Source: B69-G16 sp964501905 (lineage in GTDB: Archaea; Thermoproteota; Thermoprotei; Thermofilales; B69-G16). From it: a DNA stretch of 64,000 bases. Shown here piece by piece: positions 44,639 through 53,953 of the stretch. The DNA lies in assembly GCA_964501905.1 (NCBI GenBank), contig CAZCTW010000001.1:186001-250000 (forward strand), written 5' to 3'. The notes under the pieces are model-generated. The model searched no databases. It was not told the origin of the DNA and saw only the letters and a list, made by a program, of their open reading frames with translations. Each line of letters starts with the position of its first letter. The stretch's first letter is position 1. Position numbers and translations under genes: made by a program.

Positions 44639-44815
44639 CTAGATTTCTTCAAGCCTCATTCCGCATACGGGGCATCTACCTTGGACTTTCCTATAGCAAA
44701 GGGGGCATGTGTATACCCCGCATTTAGGACATTTATATCTCCTCTCTCCTTTGAACACTCTTTTTCCGCATCTAACGCATCTTCCCACTAGCAACATCTT
44801 CGGCACATATGCCAT
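44639..44815 (-). CDS. Small zinc-finger protein (four CxxC knuckles)
   Basis: 58 residues from ATG 44815. Four CxxC pairs (C13/C16, C29/C32, C37/C40, C48/C51) predict two zinc sites, as in zinc-ribbon/treble-clef proteins of archaea. The sequence between is basic (GKRVFKGERGYK). It is too short for default gene callers. Role unknown; perhaps nucleic-acid or ribosome binding. Confidence 0.6.
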   Translation of the reverse strand: MAYVPKMLLVGRCVRCGKRVFKGERRYKCPKCGVYTCPLCYRKVQGRCPVCGMRLEEI

Positions 44816-44961
44816 TAAATCACCTGACCGCTGTAAGAGAACGCCTAGAAACTTATTAATATTTTGTCTATCTGTCTGAGTGATGCCGCCGCTGATCGGG
44901 TAATAGGCATCGTGAGCACTTTTATATCTGGAAAGAAAGAATTACAGACGGGATAGTCCCG

Positions 44962-45747
44962 GTGTTTAGAGAAATTCTGGAAAAAATACTTGGAGCTTTG
45001 ATAGCTATGTTAAAGTTGTTGGGATATTCTAAGCTTCAGGACACGGGGACTATATGCCTGCTACCCGCAGCCCTCTACAGTGCCCTATTCTACTCAGGCT
45101 ACGACATAAAACTCCGGCCTAGGCTAGGATTAGTGAAATATCATCAAAAATGGAGCCTTAGAGCTTTAGCCCTCTCTGCTGCCAGTTTTATCTTAAAAAT
45201 CGCCTTAGAATTTTCTAGACTTACGGTTACGTTAGTTCCGGGTCTTTTAGCTTTTAAAGCTAGCCTCTTACTTGAAGGGGTCTTGCCCGCTCTTTTTGGA
45301 ATACCCGCCGCGTATGGCATGGGATTAGGCGCCGCGGTATCGGATGTCATTTCTAACGGATTTTCTGTAAAAAGTGCCAGTTATCTCTACTGGGGGGTAG
45401 CGTCCTATTACATACTTTTCCGGTTTTATGGTGAGGATCCAAGTCTTGGAAATTTAAAGTCGTTGATGTCCTATACTCTCGGTTGGTGGAGTTGGAGTAT
45501 AGGCACGAGCGTTATTTGGACCACAATTGCAGTTTTAGAAGGGTCTCTGCCTTTGGAAGTGGCCTGGTCTGCTTACATTGGAATCGTGCTCCTCGCCATG
45601 CTCGCTCTCTACGTGATCAACATGGCGCTCCTCCCACCATCTTACTTTATAGCCAAAAGAGTAGGGGTGTACTGGAGGGAGATACCGGGCTACTACGCCT
45701 ATGAATACGTTTTTCCGAAGTTTGAAACGGAAACGGCGAAAATCTAA
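44962..45747 (+). CDS. Multi-pass membrane protein
   Basis: 261 residues with about six hydrophobic segments. The text LFGIPAAYGMGLGAAVSDVISNGF resembles the glycine-rich loop of ECF-type or QueT-like membrane components, but the match is not decisive. GTG start. It lies 40 bp upstream of the malic enzyme gene on the same strand. Function unknown. Confidence 0.6.
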   Translation: MFREILEKILGALIAMLKLLGYSKLQDTGTICLLPAALYSALFYSGYDIKLRPRLGLVKYHQKWSLRALALSAASFILKIALEFSRLTVTLVPGLLAFKASLLLEGVLPALFGIPAAYGMGLGAAVSDVISNGFSVKSASYLYWGVASYYILFRFYGEDPSLGNLKSLMSYTLGWWSWSIGTSVIWTTIAVLEGSLPLEVAWSAYIGIVLLAMLALYVINMALLPPSYFIAKRVGVYWREIPGYYAYEYVFPKFETETAKI

Positions 45748-45787
45748 AAACTTTTATTTCTGAGCTTTTTCTTCGCATGGTGGAAAC

Positions 45788-47104
45788 TTGGCTGAGAAAA
45801 ACTATGGCGAACTCGCCGTCGAATATGCAAGAAAGTGTAGGGGGAAGATTGAGGTAATCCCTAAATGCCCTATACGTAGATTGGAGGATTTCGCAATATG
45901 GTATACTCCTGGAGTAGCGGAGAATTGCCGCAGGATAGTCGAGAACGAGGATGAAAGCTTCGAACAGACCTGGCGCTGGAATACGGTCGCAGTAGTAACT
46001 GACGGTAGCAGGGTTTTAGGTTTAGGGAATATAGGGGCTACAGCCGGACTCCCCGTTATGGAAGGTAAAGCCCTATTGTTCAAGTATCTAGGCGGCGTAG
46101 ACGCGATCCCCCTAGCTATAGCCACCCAAGAGGCAGAAGAAATAATCCGATTCGTAAAAAACATCGAGCCATCTTTTGGAGGAGTTAATTTAGAGGATAT
46201 AGCCACCCCCAAGTGTTTCTACATTCTTGACAGGCTAAGGGAAGAACTCGACATCCCCGTGTGGCACGACGATCAGCAAGGGACCGCGACTGTGGTCTTA
46301 GCAGCTTTAATAAACGCCTTGAAGCTAGTGGGCAAAAAGCTAGAGGAAATATCTATAGCTATGGTCGGCGCCGGCGCGGCCAACATAGCTATAGCTAAAT
46401 TATTGACGAAAGCCGGTGTGGATGGAGGCAGAATTGTCATGGTGGATTCCAAGGGCATCTTGAATAGGGATAGACCTGACATGGAGCGCCTGAAAACGGA
46501 GAATCCCTACAAGTGGAAGATAGCTAACCTAACTAATAGGGAGAATAGGGCCGGCGGTATAGCGGAGGCGCTTGAAGGGGCGGATGTTTTGATAGCTGCT
46601 TCGAGACCTGGACCGGGAATTATTAAAAAGGAGTGGATTGCGAAGATGTCGGAGGACGCTATAGTGTTCGCCCTAGCTAATCCCATTCCTGAGATATGGC
46701 CGTGGGAGGCTAAGGAGGCAGGAGCTAGAGTAGTAGCTACGGGCAGATCCGATTTCCCTAATCAAGTTAATAATAGCCTCGTCTTTCCAGCGGTTTTCAG
46801 GGGGGTTTTAGATGTTAGAGCTAAGAAAATAACTGACGAGATGACAATAGCCGCTGCCAGAGAACTAGCCAGCTATGCCGAGGAGAAGGGGTTAAAGGAG
46901 GATTACGTGGTGCCCACCATGGAGGATTGGGAGGTCTACCCTAGGGTTGCCGCCGTGGTAGCTGAGAAAGCTATAGAGCAGAGATTAGCCCGGAAAAAAA
47001 TAAGCAGAGAGGAGGAAGAGGAAAATGCCAGAAGAATCGTCGAGAGAACGAGGCTTATTGTTAGACTTTTAATGGATTCGGGATTTATAGAGCCTTTAGA
47101 TTGA
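45788..47104 (+). CDS. Malic enzyme (oxaloacetate-decarboxylating malate dehydrogenase)
   Basis: Oxidatively decarboxylates malate to pyruvate. 438 residues of the short MaeB type without a phosphotransacetylase domain. VIPKCPIRRLEDFAIWYTPGVA, GATAGLPVMEGKALLFK (about residues 82-98) and DIPVWHDDQQGTATVVLAAL hold the catalytic Tyr, Lys and metal Asp; the Rossmann loop is AMVGAGAANIAIA (about 198-210). The start is TTG 45788 with GGTGG ahead. It converges with the malate dehydrogenase gene with a 20-bp 3' overlap. Confidence 0.92.
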   Translation: MAEKNYGELAVEYARKCRGKIEVIPKCPIRRLEDFAIWYTPGVAENCRRIVENEDESFEQTWRWNTVAVVTDGSRVLGLGNIGATAGLPVMEGKALLFKYLGGVDAIPLAIATQEAEEIIRFVKNIEPSFGGVNLEDIATPKCFYILDRLREELDIPVWHDDQQGTATVVLAALINALKLVGKKLEEISIAMVGAGAANIAIAKLLTKAGVDGGRIVMVDSKGILNRDRPDMERLKTENPYKWKIANLTNRENRAGGIAEALEGADVLIAASRPGPGIIKKEWIAKMSEDAIVFALANPIPEIWPWEAKEAGARVVATGRSDFPNQVNNSLVFPAVFRGVLDVRAKKITDEMTIAAARELASYAEEKGLKEDYVVPTMEDWEVYPRVAAVVAEKAIEQRLARKKISREEEEENARRIVERTRLIVRLLMDSGFIEPLD

Positions 47105-48020
47105 GGTTTTCTACGGCCTGATTAAAAGTACGATAAACTGCTATAGCAGCCATTTTTATCTTTTCGTTCTCCTCTTCAGTTATTCTATCCAATAGGATTG
47201 GTTGTATGGATTTTCCCACTATAGAGGGGAGGCTTATGTGGACTTCCTCTTCTCCAATCCTATAAGGCGTGGCTACGCTCATAACTTTCCCCTCGTTTAG
47301 GAGTATAGATCTTACTATATCCCTAAAAGCGTGCACAGGTCCACAAATTGTAGCCCCTGTATGTTTTATTATCCAAGCAGCTACTTCCTTCACTGACCTC
47401 TCCACTCCATTTTTAAACTCCTCTAAATCCTCTTTTTTTAATACTTCATCTAAGTTAGCACCGTCGACCTTGACTGTAGACCAGAGAGGTACGGCGGCTT
47501 CTCCATGCTCACCCGCCACAAAACCCTCGACTTGGTTTACGCCTACTTCTAATCTCTTAGCTATTTCGCTCCTAAATCTTAGAGTATCCAAGTGGGTGCC
47601 GCTACCGACTACTCTTTCACTTTTCGTAATTCTATAGAAGAGTGTAGCCATAGCGTCTACTGGATTTGTAATTATTAAATACCAAGATTCCCTATTGTTA
47701 TCGAAAATTTTCTCGGCTATACCTTTTATTATTCCCGCATTTTTTACAGCTAGATCGCGTCGGCTCTGATCTGCACTTCTGGGAGACCCTGCTGCTACCA
47801 CTATTATGTCCGCGTTCTCTACCTCCTCGACTTTCTCGAGACCTCTTATTTTAATATCTCTTTTTAGAGCCGCAGCAGCATGTTTGTAATCCTCAGCGAG
47901 AGCTTTAGCTAAATTAGGAACTATATCGACTAGCGTTAGCTCTGTCACATACCACTCGTTGATTAGTAACATAGCTAGGCTTTGCCCGATTTTTCCGCAG
48001 CCTACAACTGTGACATGCAT
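47085..48020 (-). CDS. mdh: Malate/lactate dehydrogenase
   Basis: NAD(P)-dependent dehydrogenase of 311 residues. Rossmann motif VVGCGKIGQSLAML (about residues 5-18), NADIIVVAAGSPRS (about 68-81), LIITNPVDAM, and catalytic His in VAGEHGEAAVPLW (about 168-180). Arg81 follows the SPRS motif in place of Gln, the usual mark of malate rather than lactate specificity. It faces malic enzyme, so the two act in the same malate-pyruvate-oxaloacetate node. Confidence 0.9.
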   Translation of the reverse strand: MHVTVVGCGKIGQSLAMLLINEWYVTELTLVDIVPNLAKALAEDYKHAAAALKRDIKIRGLEKVEEVENADIIVVAAGSPRSADQSRRDLAVKNAGIIKGIAEKIFDNNRESWYLIITNPVDAMATLFYRITKSERVVGSGTHLDTLRFRSEIAKRLEVGVNQVEGFVAGEHGEAAVPLWSTVKVDGANLDEVLKKEDLEEFKNGVERSVKEVAAWIIKHTGATICGPVHAFRDIVRSILLNEGKVMSVATPYRIGEEEVHISLPSIVGKSIQPILLDRITEEENEKIKMAAIAVYRTFNQAVENLNLKAL

Positions 48021-48043
48021 GACTATCGTCTACCTATAATTCG

Positions 48044-48093
48044 TCATTCTGTAGCGGCTTCATCATCTTTCAGAGCTTTGCACCTATATCATC
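48044..48093 (-). ncRNA. C/D box sRNA candidate
   Basis: On the minus strand in the gap before the malate dehydrogenase gene: C box GATGATA (48087-48093), a 13-base guide, D' box CTGA (48070-48073), a 3-base spacer, C' box ATGATGA (48060-48066), a 12-base guide, and D box ATGA (48044-48047). C' and D' are perfect; C and D each deviate by one base. Spacings are those of archaeal 2'-O-methylation guides. Confidence 0.45.
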
Positions 48094-48132
48094 CGCGTTT
48101 ATTGTAGAATTAGTTTTAGTTGATAAACTTTG

Positions 48133-48444
48133 CTAGCTTATCGGTGTAATAGATAAAACTTCTATCTCCTCTCCGGGGATGAGTTTAAGCTCTTCTCTCA
48201 CGTGCTTAGGAACCGTAAACTGTCTAGAGTCTGTATACCTAGTCTTAAGGAGCTTAGCCTCTATCTCGACTTCCCTGTCCTTATACTTTATGACTATTTT
48301 GGCTTTCTCGGCGTCCCCTATTCCCAGCGCCCTTACAAGCCTAGCTGGTATTAGTATTTGATTGTTCATATACATCTTAATCTTGTATGGGAGGCTTGTT
48401 ATGTCAAACCCTTTAACCCCCCTCCTCTTTCTCTCCTTTTCCAT
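48133..48444 (-). CDS. AbrB/MazE-like swapped-hairpin protein
   Basis: 103 residues with two short copies of the AbrB pattern: ILIPARLVRALGIGDAEKAKIVI (about residues 31-53) and FTVPKHVREELKLIPGEEIEVLSI (about 76-99). The second is the more typical SpoVT-AbrB hairpin (F-T-V-P-x-x-V-R-x-x-L). Most likely a DNA-binding regulator or antitoxin-like protein. No toxin gene is adjacent. The basic N-terminus (EKERKRRGVKG) may add DNA contacts. Confidence 0.75.
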   Translation of the reverse strand: MEKERKRRGVKGFDITSLPYKIKMYMNNQILIPARLVRALGIGDAEKAKIVIKYKDREVEIEAKLLKTRYTDSRQFTVPKHVREELKLIPGEEIEVLSITPIS

Positions 48445-48699
48445 TTTTCACCCCCTATTCTCTTTTATCCATCCGACTTATATAAATCTTTTTTATTTCT
48501 ATCAAATATCCCCTTTTTGCTAAATAAACAGTAAAAAATTCACGTATATACGTTTAGACCATGGCACAGTTAACATTATAAAGATATTGAGTTGACATTC
48601 TGTGCATTGGCGAATCCCGCTCTGTCAGAATATAGAAAACGCTGCGTTAACCTATAATATCTAACTTTTAATTATCTTACCGAGCATTGAGTGGTCGCT

Positions 48700-50964
48700 A
48701 TGGATAAAGGACACGATAGATCCTATATCTTGCTCGCCATAGCATCGGCGGCATTGCTATTGTTATTTTTGGCTAGCGTAGACGCTCAAGTAACAGAGTA
48801 CGCAAACGTTACCGTAAACTTATTCGATTATAGCGGAAACCCCCTCTACGAGAACAACTTATACCCGAAACTAGAGATTTATGACGCTAATGGAACCCTG
48901 CTTAAGAGCTTAACTTGCGAAGCAGCCACTTGTAGAGTACTTAATTTAACCGTCGACTCCTACTCTTTTAAGGTCTACTGGCGCCGCGTAGAAGTCGCGT
49001 ATATAAACAAAACTTTAACAACCGGAGAAAACGTGGTAAACATTACGTGTAACGTTAGAAGAGTGCGTATACGAGCTGTAGACGATGAGGATAGGATGAT
49101 AGAAAATGTGGACATTTCACTCTTCGGACCTTTGCCTGGGTATCAAAACTCTTACCCTTTCAACACGGGGGAAGGCGAAATAGTTAAACTATTACCGTTT
49201 GGAACCTATAAGTTAAGCTCGGTGGTATGGCAATGGAAAGTAGATGATAAGACGTTCTCGGTAGACGTTTCCCCCGAGGATGAGGTGAAATATGTAGTCG
49301 GGGCTCAGGGGGATTTTATCAAAATTCCGGTTAAGGTTGCGCATTCTTTAACGGTAGCTTTCTACACTCTAGATGGAAGGGAGTTGACAGGTGACGAAGC
49401 GGAAGTACTAGTAGAGTTCAAATATAGGGGAGATTGGATGAGTATACTGAGAAACGATCTATCGTCCTCTAATAAAGTTACTTTGGGCCCGATACCCTAT
49501 GGGGAATATAAGTTTTCTCTATTTTGGGAGGAGAGACTTCTTTTCTCGGAGAAAATTCTCGTAAACGAGTCGATATACGAGAGATTGGAAGACGGCTTAT
49601 TAAAGTTAAAAGTTTCAATGTATAGGAGTTTAATTGTAAGATTTATAGGTGCTCAAGGACAACCTTTAAAAAAAATGTACGTTGTCCTCGTAGCTCCATA
49701 CGGTGAAAATTTCACTTACACAACTGACGAGGGGGGCAAAATAAGGCTAGCTAACTTAACAGCTGGCAAGTACGTCGCCATGCTTAGGTGGATTGCGGGC
49801 TACGCTGAAGTAGAGCTGGATTTAACCCCGGGGAAAGTTCAGGGGCATGTAGTGGAAGTAGTTGTGGACTTCTATGAGATTAAGCTTAAAATATACCCTA
49901 AGGGTTCAGAAACCTTACCGGAGAACTTGCATATACTCTTTAGATGTAATGAAGTACTGTTGTTAAATGAGAGTTTAAAAGAGGAGAGAGGGGTTTTTGA
50001 GAAAACATTTAGTGATCTCTACTCTAAAGCAGCGTATACGCTGAGGATTAGATACATGGGCTACACCCTATACGAGAAGAGGGTGAGCGTCGAAGCCGGC
50101 TCTATCGAGGTTGAGGTGGAGCTATACGATTTAACAGTTAGAGTGCTAAGCCGTAGCAACTCCACGCTTTCTAAAGCGCGCGTAGTGCTAAAATACCCGA
50201 GAGGGGAGATCGTAGAACGCGAGACTAGCGAAGGAGGAGAATGTATTTTCAAGCATTTAATCGCGGGTTACGGCACGTATAGGCTAAACGTATACTGGAA
50301 AAACTATTTAGTGGGTAGTTTTACCCTTAAAGATGAAGACATCTCGAAGGGGAAATTGGACGTTAAAGTAAACGTCTACGATTTATCGTTTAAGGTTTAC
50401 AACAGCCTACACAACGGTCTCCCGAACGTCGAGATTAAAGTCTATTTGAGAAATTCCACTTCTACAGTCTTATTGGCAAATGTTACCACGGATCCGACGG
50501 GATTTGCTAAACTATCTAATGTCCCAGTACCCTCTGGCTATGACGTCATAGCTGACGTGGACTACAAAAATAAGTTCACAGTTAAGGGCGTGGTATTGGA
50601 GAAGCCAGGAAAAACTAAGGAGATAACTCTAGACGTTCTAGTAGAGATTTTCGGCATACCGCTTTCTACCTTAGAAACTTTAGCACTAGTATCAGGCACG
50701 ATTGTATGCTCTGTAGGAGCTTACTTTTTCATACGTTGGTATATGTTTAGAAAATCTGTAACGCATATTTTCTCAGAAGGTAGAGCTCTATCCGAAACAT
50801 ATGAGCGCGAGTATCCTTTAGGCTATGAGACCATAGAGGAGTATGAAGAAGAAAAGAGGAATCCACTATCTAGAATTTGGAAAAAAATGAGAGATAGACT
50901 GCGGGAGTTACTTGAAGGTGGAGAAGAAGAAGAGTATGAAGAAGAGTACGATATATTCGGCTAG
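48700..50964 (+). CDS. Secreted, membrane-anchored surface protein with repeated Ig-like domains
   Basis: 754 residues. Signal peptide at the N-terminus (SYILLAIASAALLLLFLA, cleavage near VDAQ). The extracellular part consists of about six repeats of roughly 80-100 residues with the pattern strand-V-x-x-x-G-x-P-L-x-x-V-x-V-x-L ... T-D-x-x-G (for example LPNVEIKV, then TTDPTGFAKLSNV), like carboxypeptidase-regulatory/CnaB folds. A C-terminal transmembrane helix (about residues 662-685) and an acidic cytoplasmic tail of about 75 residues follow. It is a paralog of the protein at 54798. Perhaps part of the cell envelope. Confidence 0.75.
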   Translation: MDKGHDRSYILLAIASAALLLLFLASVDAQVTEYANVTVNLFDYSGNPLYENNLYPKLEIYDANGTLLKSLTCEAATCRVLNLTVDSYSFKVYWRRVEVAYINKTLTTGENVVNITCNVRRVRIRAVDDEDRMIENVDISLFGPLPGYQNSYPFNTGEGEIVKLLPFGTYKLSSVVWQWKVDDKTFSVDVSPEDEVKYVVGAQGDFIKIPVKVAHSLTVAFYTLDGRELTGDEAEVLVEFKYRGDWMSILRNDLSSSNKVTLGPIPYGEYKFSLFWEERLLFSEKILVNESIYERLEDGLLKLKVSMYRSLIVRFIGAQGQPLKKMYVVLVAPYGENFTYTTDEGGKIRLANLTAGKYVAMLRWIAGYAEVELDLTPGKVQGHVVEVVVDFYEIKLKIYPKGSETLPENLHILFRCNEVLLLNESLKEERGVFEKTFSDLYSKAAYTLRIRYMGYTLYEKRVSVEAGSIEVEVELYDLTVRVLSRSNSTLSKARVVLKYPRGEIVERETSEGGECIFKHLIAGYGTYRLNVYWKNYLVGSFTLKDEDISKGKLDVKVNVYDLSFKVYNSLHNGLPNVEIKVYLRNSTSTVLLANVTTDPTGFAKLSNVPVPSGYDVIADVDYKNKFTVKGVVLEKPGKTKEITLDVLVEIFGIPLSTLETLALVSGTIVCSVGAYFFIRWYMFRKSVTHIFSEGRALSETYEREYPLGYETIEEYEEEKRNPLSRIWKKMRDRLRELLEGGEEEEYEEEYDIFG

Positions 50965-51964
50965 GCGGATCTTTAGGATAAGTCAGGATATTCCTCTAAT
51001 AGGGCATGTGGCTTTTGGATTAATTGACCGAGGAACCAATCTCGTGCAGGTAAGGCCTACATCTCTCTGTCCTTTATCCTGCATATTCTGCTCGGTCGAC
51101 GCTGGCCCCAAATCTAGGTATAGAGCTACCGAGTACCTAGTCGATTTAGATTATCTCGTAGATGCTTTGAAAGAACTAGTAAGATACAAGGGCATAAGAG
51201 ATGCTCAGGCACACATAGATGCCGTAGGGGACCCGCTCACCTACCCGAAGATAGTGGAGCTTATCCAGCATATAAGAGAGATAGAGGGTATAGGAGTCAT
51301 CTCGTTGGAGACCCATGGCGCATTGCTCAGCGAGGAAATTCTAGACGAGATGGATGCCGCCGGACTTTCCAGGCTCAATTTATCGATAGATACTATGAAC
51401 CCTGACTTAGCTAAATTTCTAGCTGGTGCCGACTGGTATGACTTGACCAAAGTGCTAGAGCTAGCCGCCTACGTGGCGGAGAATTTGAAAATGGACTTAC
51501 TGATCGCACCCGTCTGGATCCCCGGGTTAAATGACAAAGATATGTTGAAAATAATCGAATTCGCTAAAAAAATCGGAGCTGGGAAGCGATGGCCTCCTCT
51601 AGGCATACAGAAATATGAGGTCCATAAATACGGTCGCAAGCCTAAAGGAGTTAAGCCAATATCATGGTATGAATTCTACAGGACCCTGAGAGTATGGGAG
51701 AAAAAGTACGGTGTGAAACTCGTACTAAACCCTAAAGACTTCGGGATATACAAAGTTAAAAGCCTGCCCTTAGTTTTTAAGAAAGGGCAGAAAGTCTCCG
51801 CGAAAATTGTAGGTCCGGGTTGGCATAAGGGGGAGTGGTTAGCAGTCGCTAAGGGGAGAGTTATAGCTGTTCTAGGAACCGCCGGAGATCCTCCGATCGG
51901 TTCTCAGGTTAAAGTAGAGATATTGAGGAATAAACATAACATTTATGTTGGAGTTTTAGGCTAG
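50936..51964 (+). CDS. Radical SAM enzyme with C-terminal TRAM-like domain (COG2100-like)
   Basis: About 342 residues. TSLCPLSCIFCSVDAG gives the C-x3-C-x2-C cluster that binds [4Fe-4S]. AHIDAVGDPLTYP and LETHGALLSEE are the SAM-binding strands of the barrel. The last 65 residues (KKGQKVSAKIVGPGWHKGEWLAV) form a small beta-barrel like TRAM, implying RNA binding. ATG 50936 is used; earlier in-frame starts overlap the surface protein more. The target is not known. Its 3' end overlaps the helicase gene by 9 bp. Confidence 0.82.
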   Translation: MKKSTIYSARRIFRISQDIPLIGHVAFGLIDRGTNLVQVRPTSLCPLSCIFCSVDAGPKSRYRATEYLVDLDYLVDALKELVRYKGIRDAQAHIDAVGDPLTYPKIVELIQHIREIEGIGVISLETHGALLSEEILDEMDAAGLSRLNLSIDTMNPDLAKFLAGADWYDLTKVLELAAYVAENLKMDLLIAPVWIPGLNDKDMLKIIEFAKKIGAGKRWPPLGIQKYEVHKYGRKPKGVKPISWYEFYRTLRVWEKKYGVKLVLNPKDFGIYKVKSLPLVFKKGQKVSAKIVGPGWHKGEWLAVAKGRVIAVLGTAGDPPIGSQVKVEILRNKHNIYVGVLG

Positions 51965-53779
51965 GAGCCCGCTCGGCAGGGAGATTATAGTAGGTTTTAT
52001 GCCTAGCATTTCTAGAATTTTCTTACTCAAAGCTCTTCTATCCAGTATGAAAAATGATGCTTTGTCTTGGGGACCTCTAATAGCTCTGCCGAACGCTTGC
52101 TTCACTTTAATAATAGTGGGTATTAGCACTACGTACTCCCACCCTTTCTCCTTGCCGTATAACTCGCTCATTCTAGCCAAATACGCTTCTAGGTAGTCGT
52201 TTGGCTCCGGAAAGGGTAGCCCGGCGACCACGACAGCTCCAATTAAGCTACCCCCCTCCCTAGTGAGTTCTATGCCCTCAGTGAGCTTACCACCTGCTAC
52301 AGCGTGTATCACTACTCCTTCTCTTATACGCTCAACTTCTTCTGTAACGTCGTCTATTCTCGTATCCTCTTTCTCCACTATATCCGTGATCTTCTCCTCT
52401 ATTCTCTCTTTAACTTCCTCGTAGAATGGTAGAACTTTCCTCATAACTTCGTACGACGGATACACGGCTAAAACTACGTATTCGCACGGAATTCTCGACC
52501 TTATGTACAGGATGTAATACGCCAGCTTCCTGTATATCTCCGAGCTCCTAGCCTTATACTTAGTAGTTACGTTGGCCGCGCAGAAGTAACGCCTGTTTTC
52601 GGAAGGAAAGATATCGCCAACCTCTATGTACTCTATCTCTCCCCTTAAACCGTAAACGTTTTTAAGATAGTCCAGGGGCGGCAGAGTTCCCGACATCAAT
52701 ATCGCCGAGTAAGCTTCGTTTAGTAAAGCAGTAGCTATAGCGGGGTTTAACACCTTAACCTCTATTTTATCTCCTAGGGCGAAAAGCCCTACATCTTCAT
52801 AGTGTAGGGCATACGTTATCTCAAAATAGTGGAGAAACCTCCACACGCTTCTCAAATAGCTCCTAGCTCTTAAACCCTGCATCTCCACCTTCACGCGTCT
52901 AATAGCTTCGGAGGCTTCGCCTAGCACGTCTAGGTTTACAATCTCCACTACCTCTCTGTAGAAATAGTCCAGGTTTAAGCGTAAATACCTCCTAGCTCCC
53001 CTATACTTTTCCATAAAGTTAAGCACGGCGCGGACGTACTCTCTACAAGCCTCTCGAAACTGTTCCGAAATCGCGTAACCGTATTTATCGAGCTCGCTGA
53101 GAGCACGTTCTACAGTTCTCGCTGATATGCCTCTATCCGAGCTCTGAGTTACGCTCTCTAAGTTGTGAGCTTCGTCCACTACCACGATCGCGTCTTTTAG
53201 GCGTAGAACGCCGCCGTCATAGGAGAACACGCTCTGCCTTATATATGGATTGAAGAGGTAAGGGTAGGTAGCTACGATAAAGTGGGCTTCGTCGAACATG
53301 TACTTGCAGGCGTACCATGGACAAGCTTTTTCTTGAAGAGCGATTTCCAAGAACTCGGAGATAGTCGAATAAGGCCCCGGCCTGAGCTTTTTAAGAGGAC
53401 AAAGATTTCTAGACCTAAAATCTCTACACGTTTCTATGAACTCCTCGCTAGGCATCTTAAGCTCTTGGCCAGTTCTAAGCCTGTGAAAGCACATATCCCT
53501 TTTAGCTATTAAAAAAGTGTAGTTAATCCAGTCGGCCTTAGACTTTAGCATGTAAAGCTCTTTTAAAACCGGCCTAACTTCGTTTTTTGTACGAACTACG
53601 TAAAGGCACTTTTTGTCCCCGTGTTTTTCGATGAACTCGGCGATAGAGTATAGAACCACTATGGTCTTTCCGAAACCAGTAGGCGCATTTAACCCTACGA
53701 TCCTGCTAGCTTCTAGGCTTTCTTCTATGGCTTTTATAACTTCTCTCTGTTTCTCCCTAAACTTAGGGTAAGGCCACAT
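51956..53779 (-). CDS. XPD/Rad3-like superfamily 2 DNA helicase
   Basis: 5'-3' DNA helicase of 607 residues. Walker A NAPTGFGKTIVVL (about residues 34-46), DEAH box VVVDEAHNLES (about 203-213), and late motif VI (QAFGRAIRGPQDKASFFILDRR). Cysteines in CFHRLR, CRDFRSRNLCPL and CPWYACKYMF lie in the Fe-S cluster region of XPD. It probably works in nucleotide excision repair or R-loop/flap removal. Start ATG 53779. Confidence 0.85.
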   Translation of the reverse strand: MWPYPKFREKQREVIKAIEESLEASRIVGLNAPTGFGKTIVVLYSIAEFIEKHGDKKCLYVVRTKNEVRPVLKELYMLKSKADWINYTFLIAKRDMCFHRLRTGQELKMPSEEFIETCRDFRSRNLCPLKKLRPGPYSTISEFLEIALQEKACPWYACKYMFDEAHFIVATYPYLFNPYIRQSVFSYDGGVLRLKDAIVVVDEAHNLESVTQSSDRGISARTVERALSELDKYGYAISEQFREACREYVRAVLNFMEKYRGARRYLRLNLDYFYREVVEIVNLDVLGEASEAIRRVKVEMQGLRARSYLRSVWRFLHYFEITYALHYEDVGLFALGDKIEVKVLNPAIATALLNEAYSAILMSGTLPPLDYLKNVYGLRGEIEYIEVGDIFPSENRRYFCAANVTTKYKARSSEIYRKLAYYILYIRSRIPCEYVVLAVYPSYEVMRKVLPFYEEVKERIEEKITDIVEKEDTRIDDVTEEVERIREGVVIHAVAGGKLTEGIELTREGGSLIGAVVVAGLPFPEPNDYLEAYLARMSELYGKEKGWEYVVLIPTIIKVKQAFGRAIRGPQDKASFFILDRRALSKKILEMLGIKPTIISLPSGLLA

Positions 53780-53953
53780 TATGGCTAAACCTTACATATA
53801 AATTATCCCTCTGTTATATAATATCATAACGCTTAACTCTTTAACTTTTTTGAATTTAATTTTAAAACTAGAATTAACATTTTGCTTTAAACCTCTCCTA
53901 ACTCACACTTCTCAGCGTTATAGTTTAATAAATACTTCTACCTTAGATAGCTG

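Noticed and set aside
44880..44935. ctgagtgatgcc...ctgat as a C/D box RNA
   Set aside because: Only 5 bases separate the C-like and D-like boxes and no upstream C box fits; it is more likely leader sequence of the 44962 gene with a gatgcc/ggcatc hairpin.
45483..45704. 73-codon plus-strand frame inside the membrane protein gene at 44962
   Set aside because: Out-of-frame shadow with no hydrophobic or domain pattern; the membrane protein frame has the coherent transmembrane profile.
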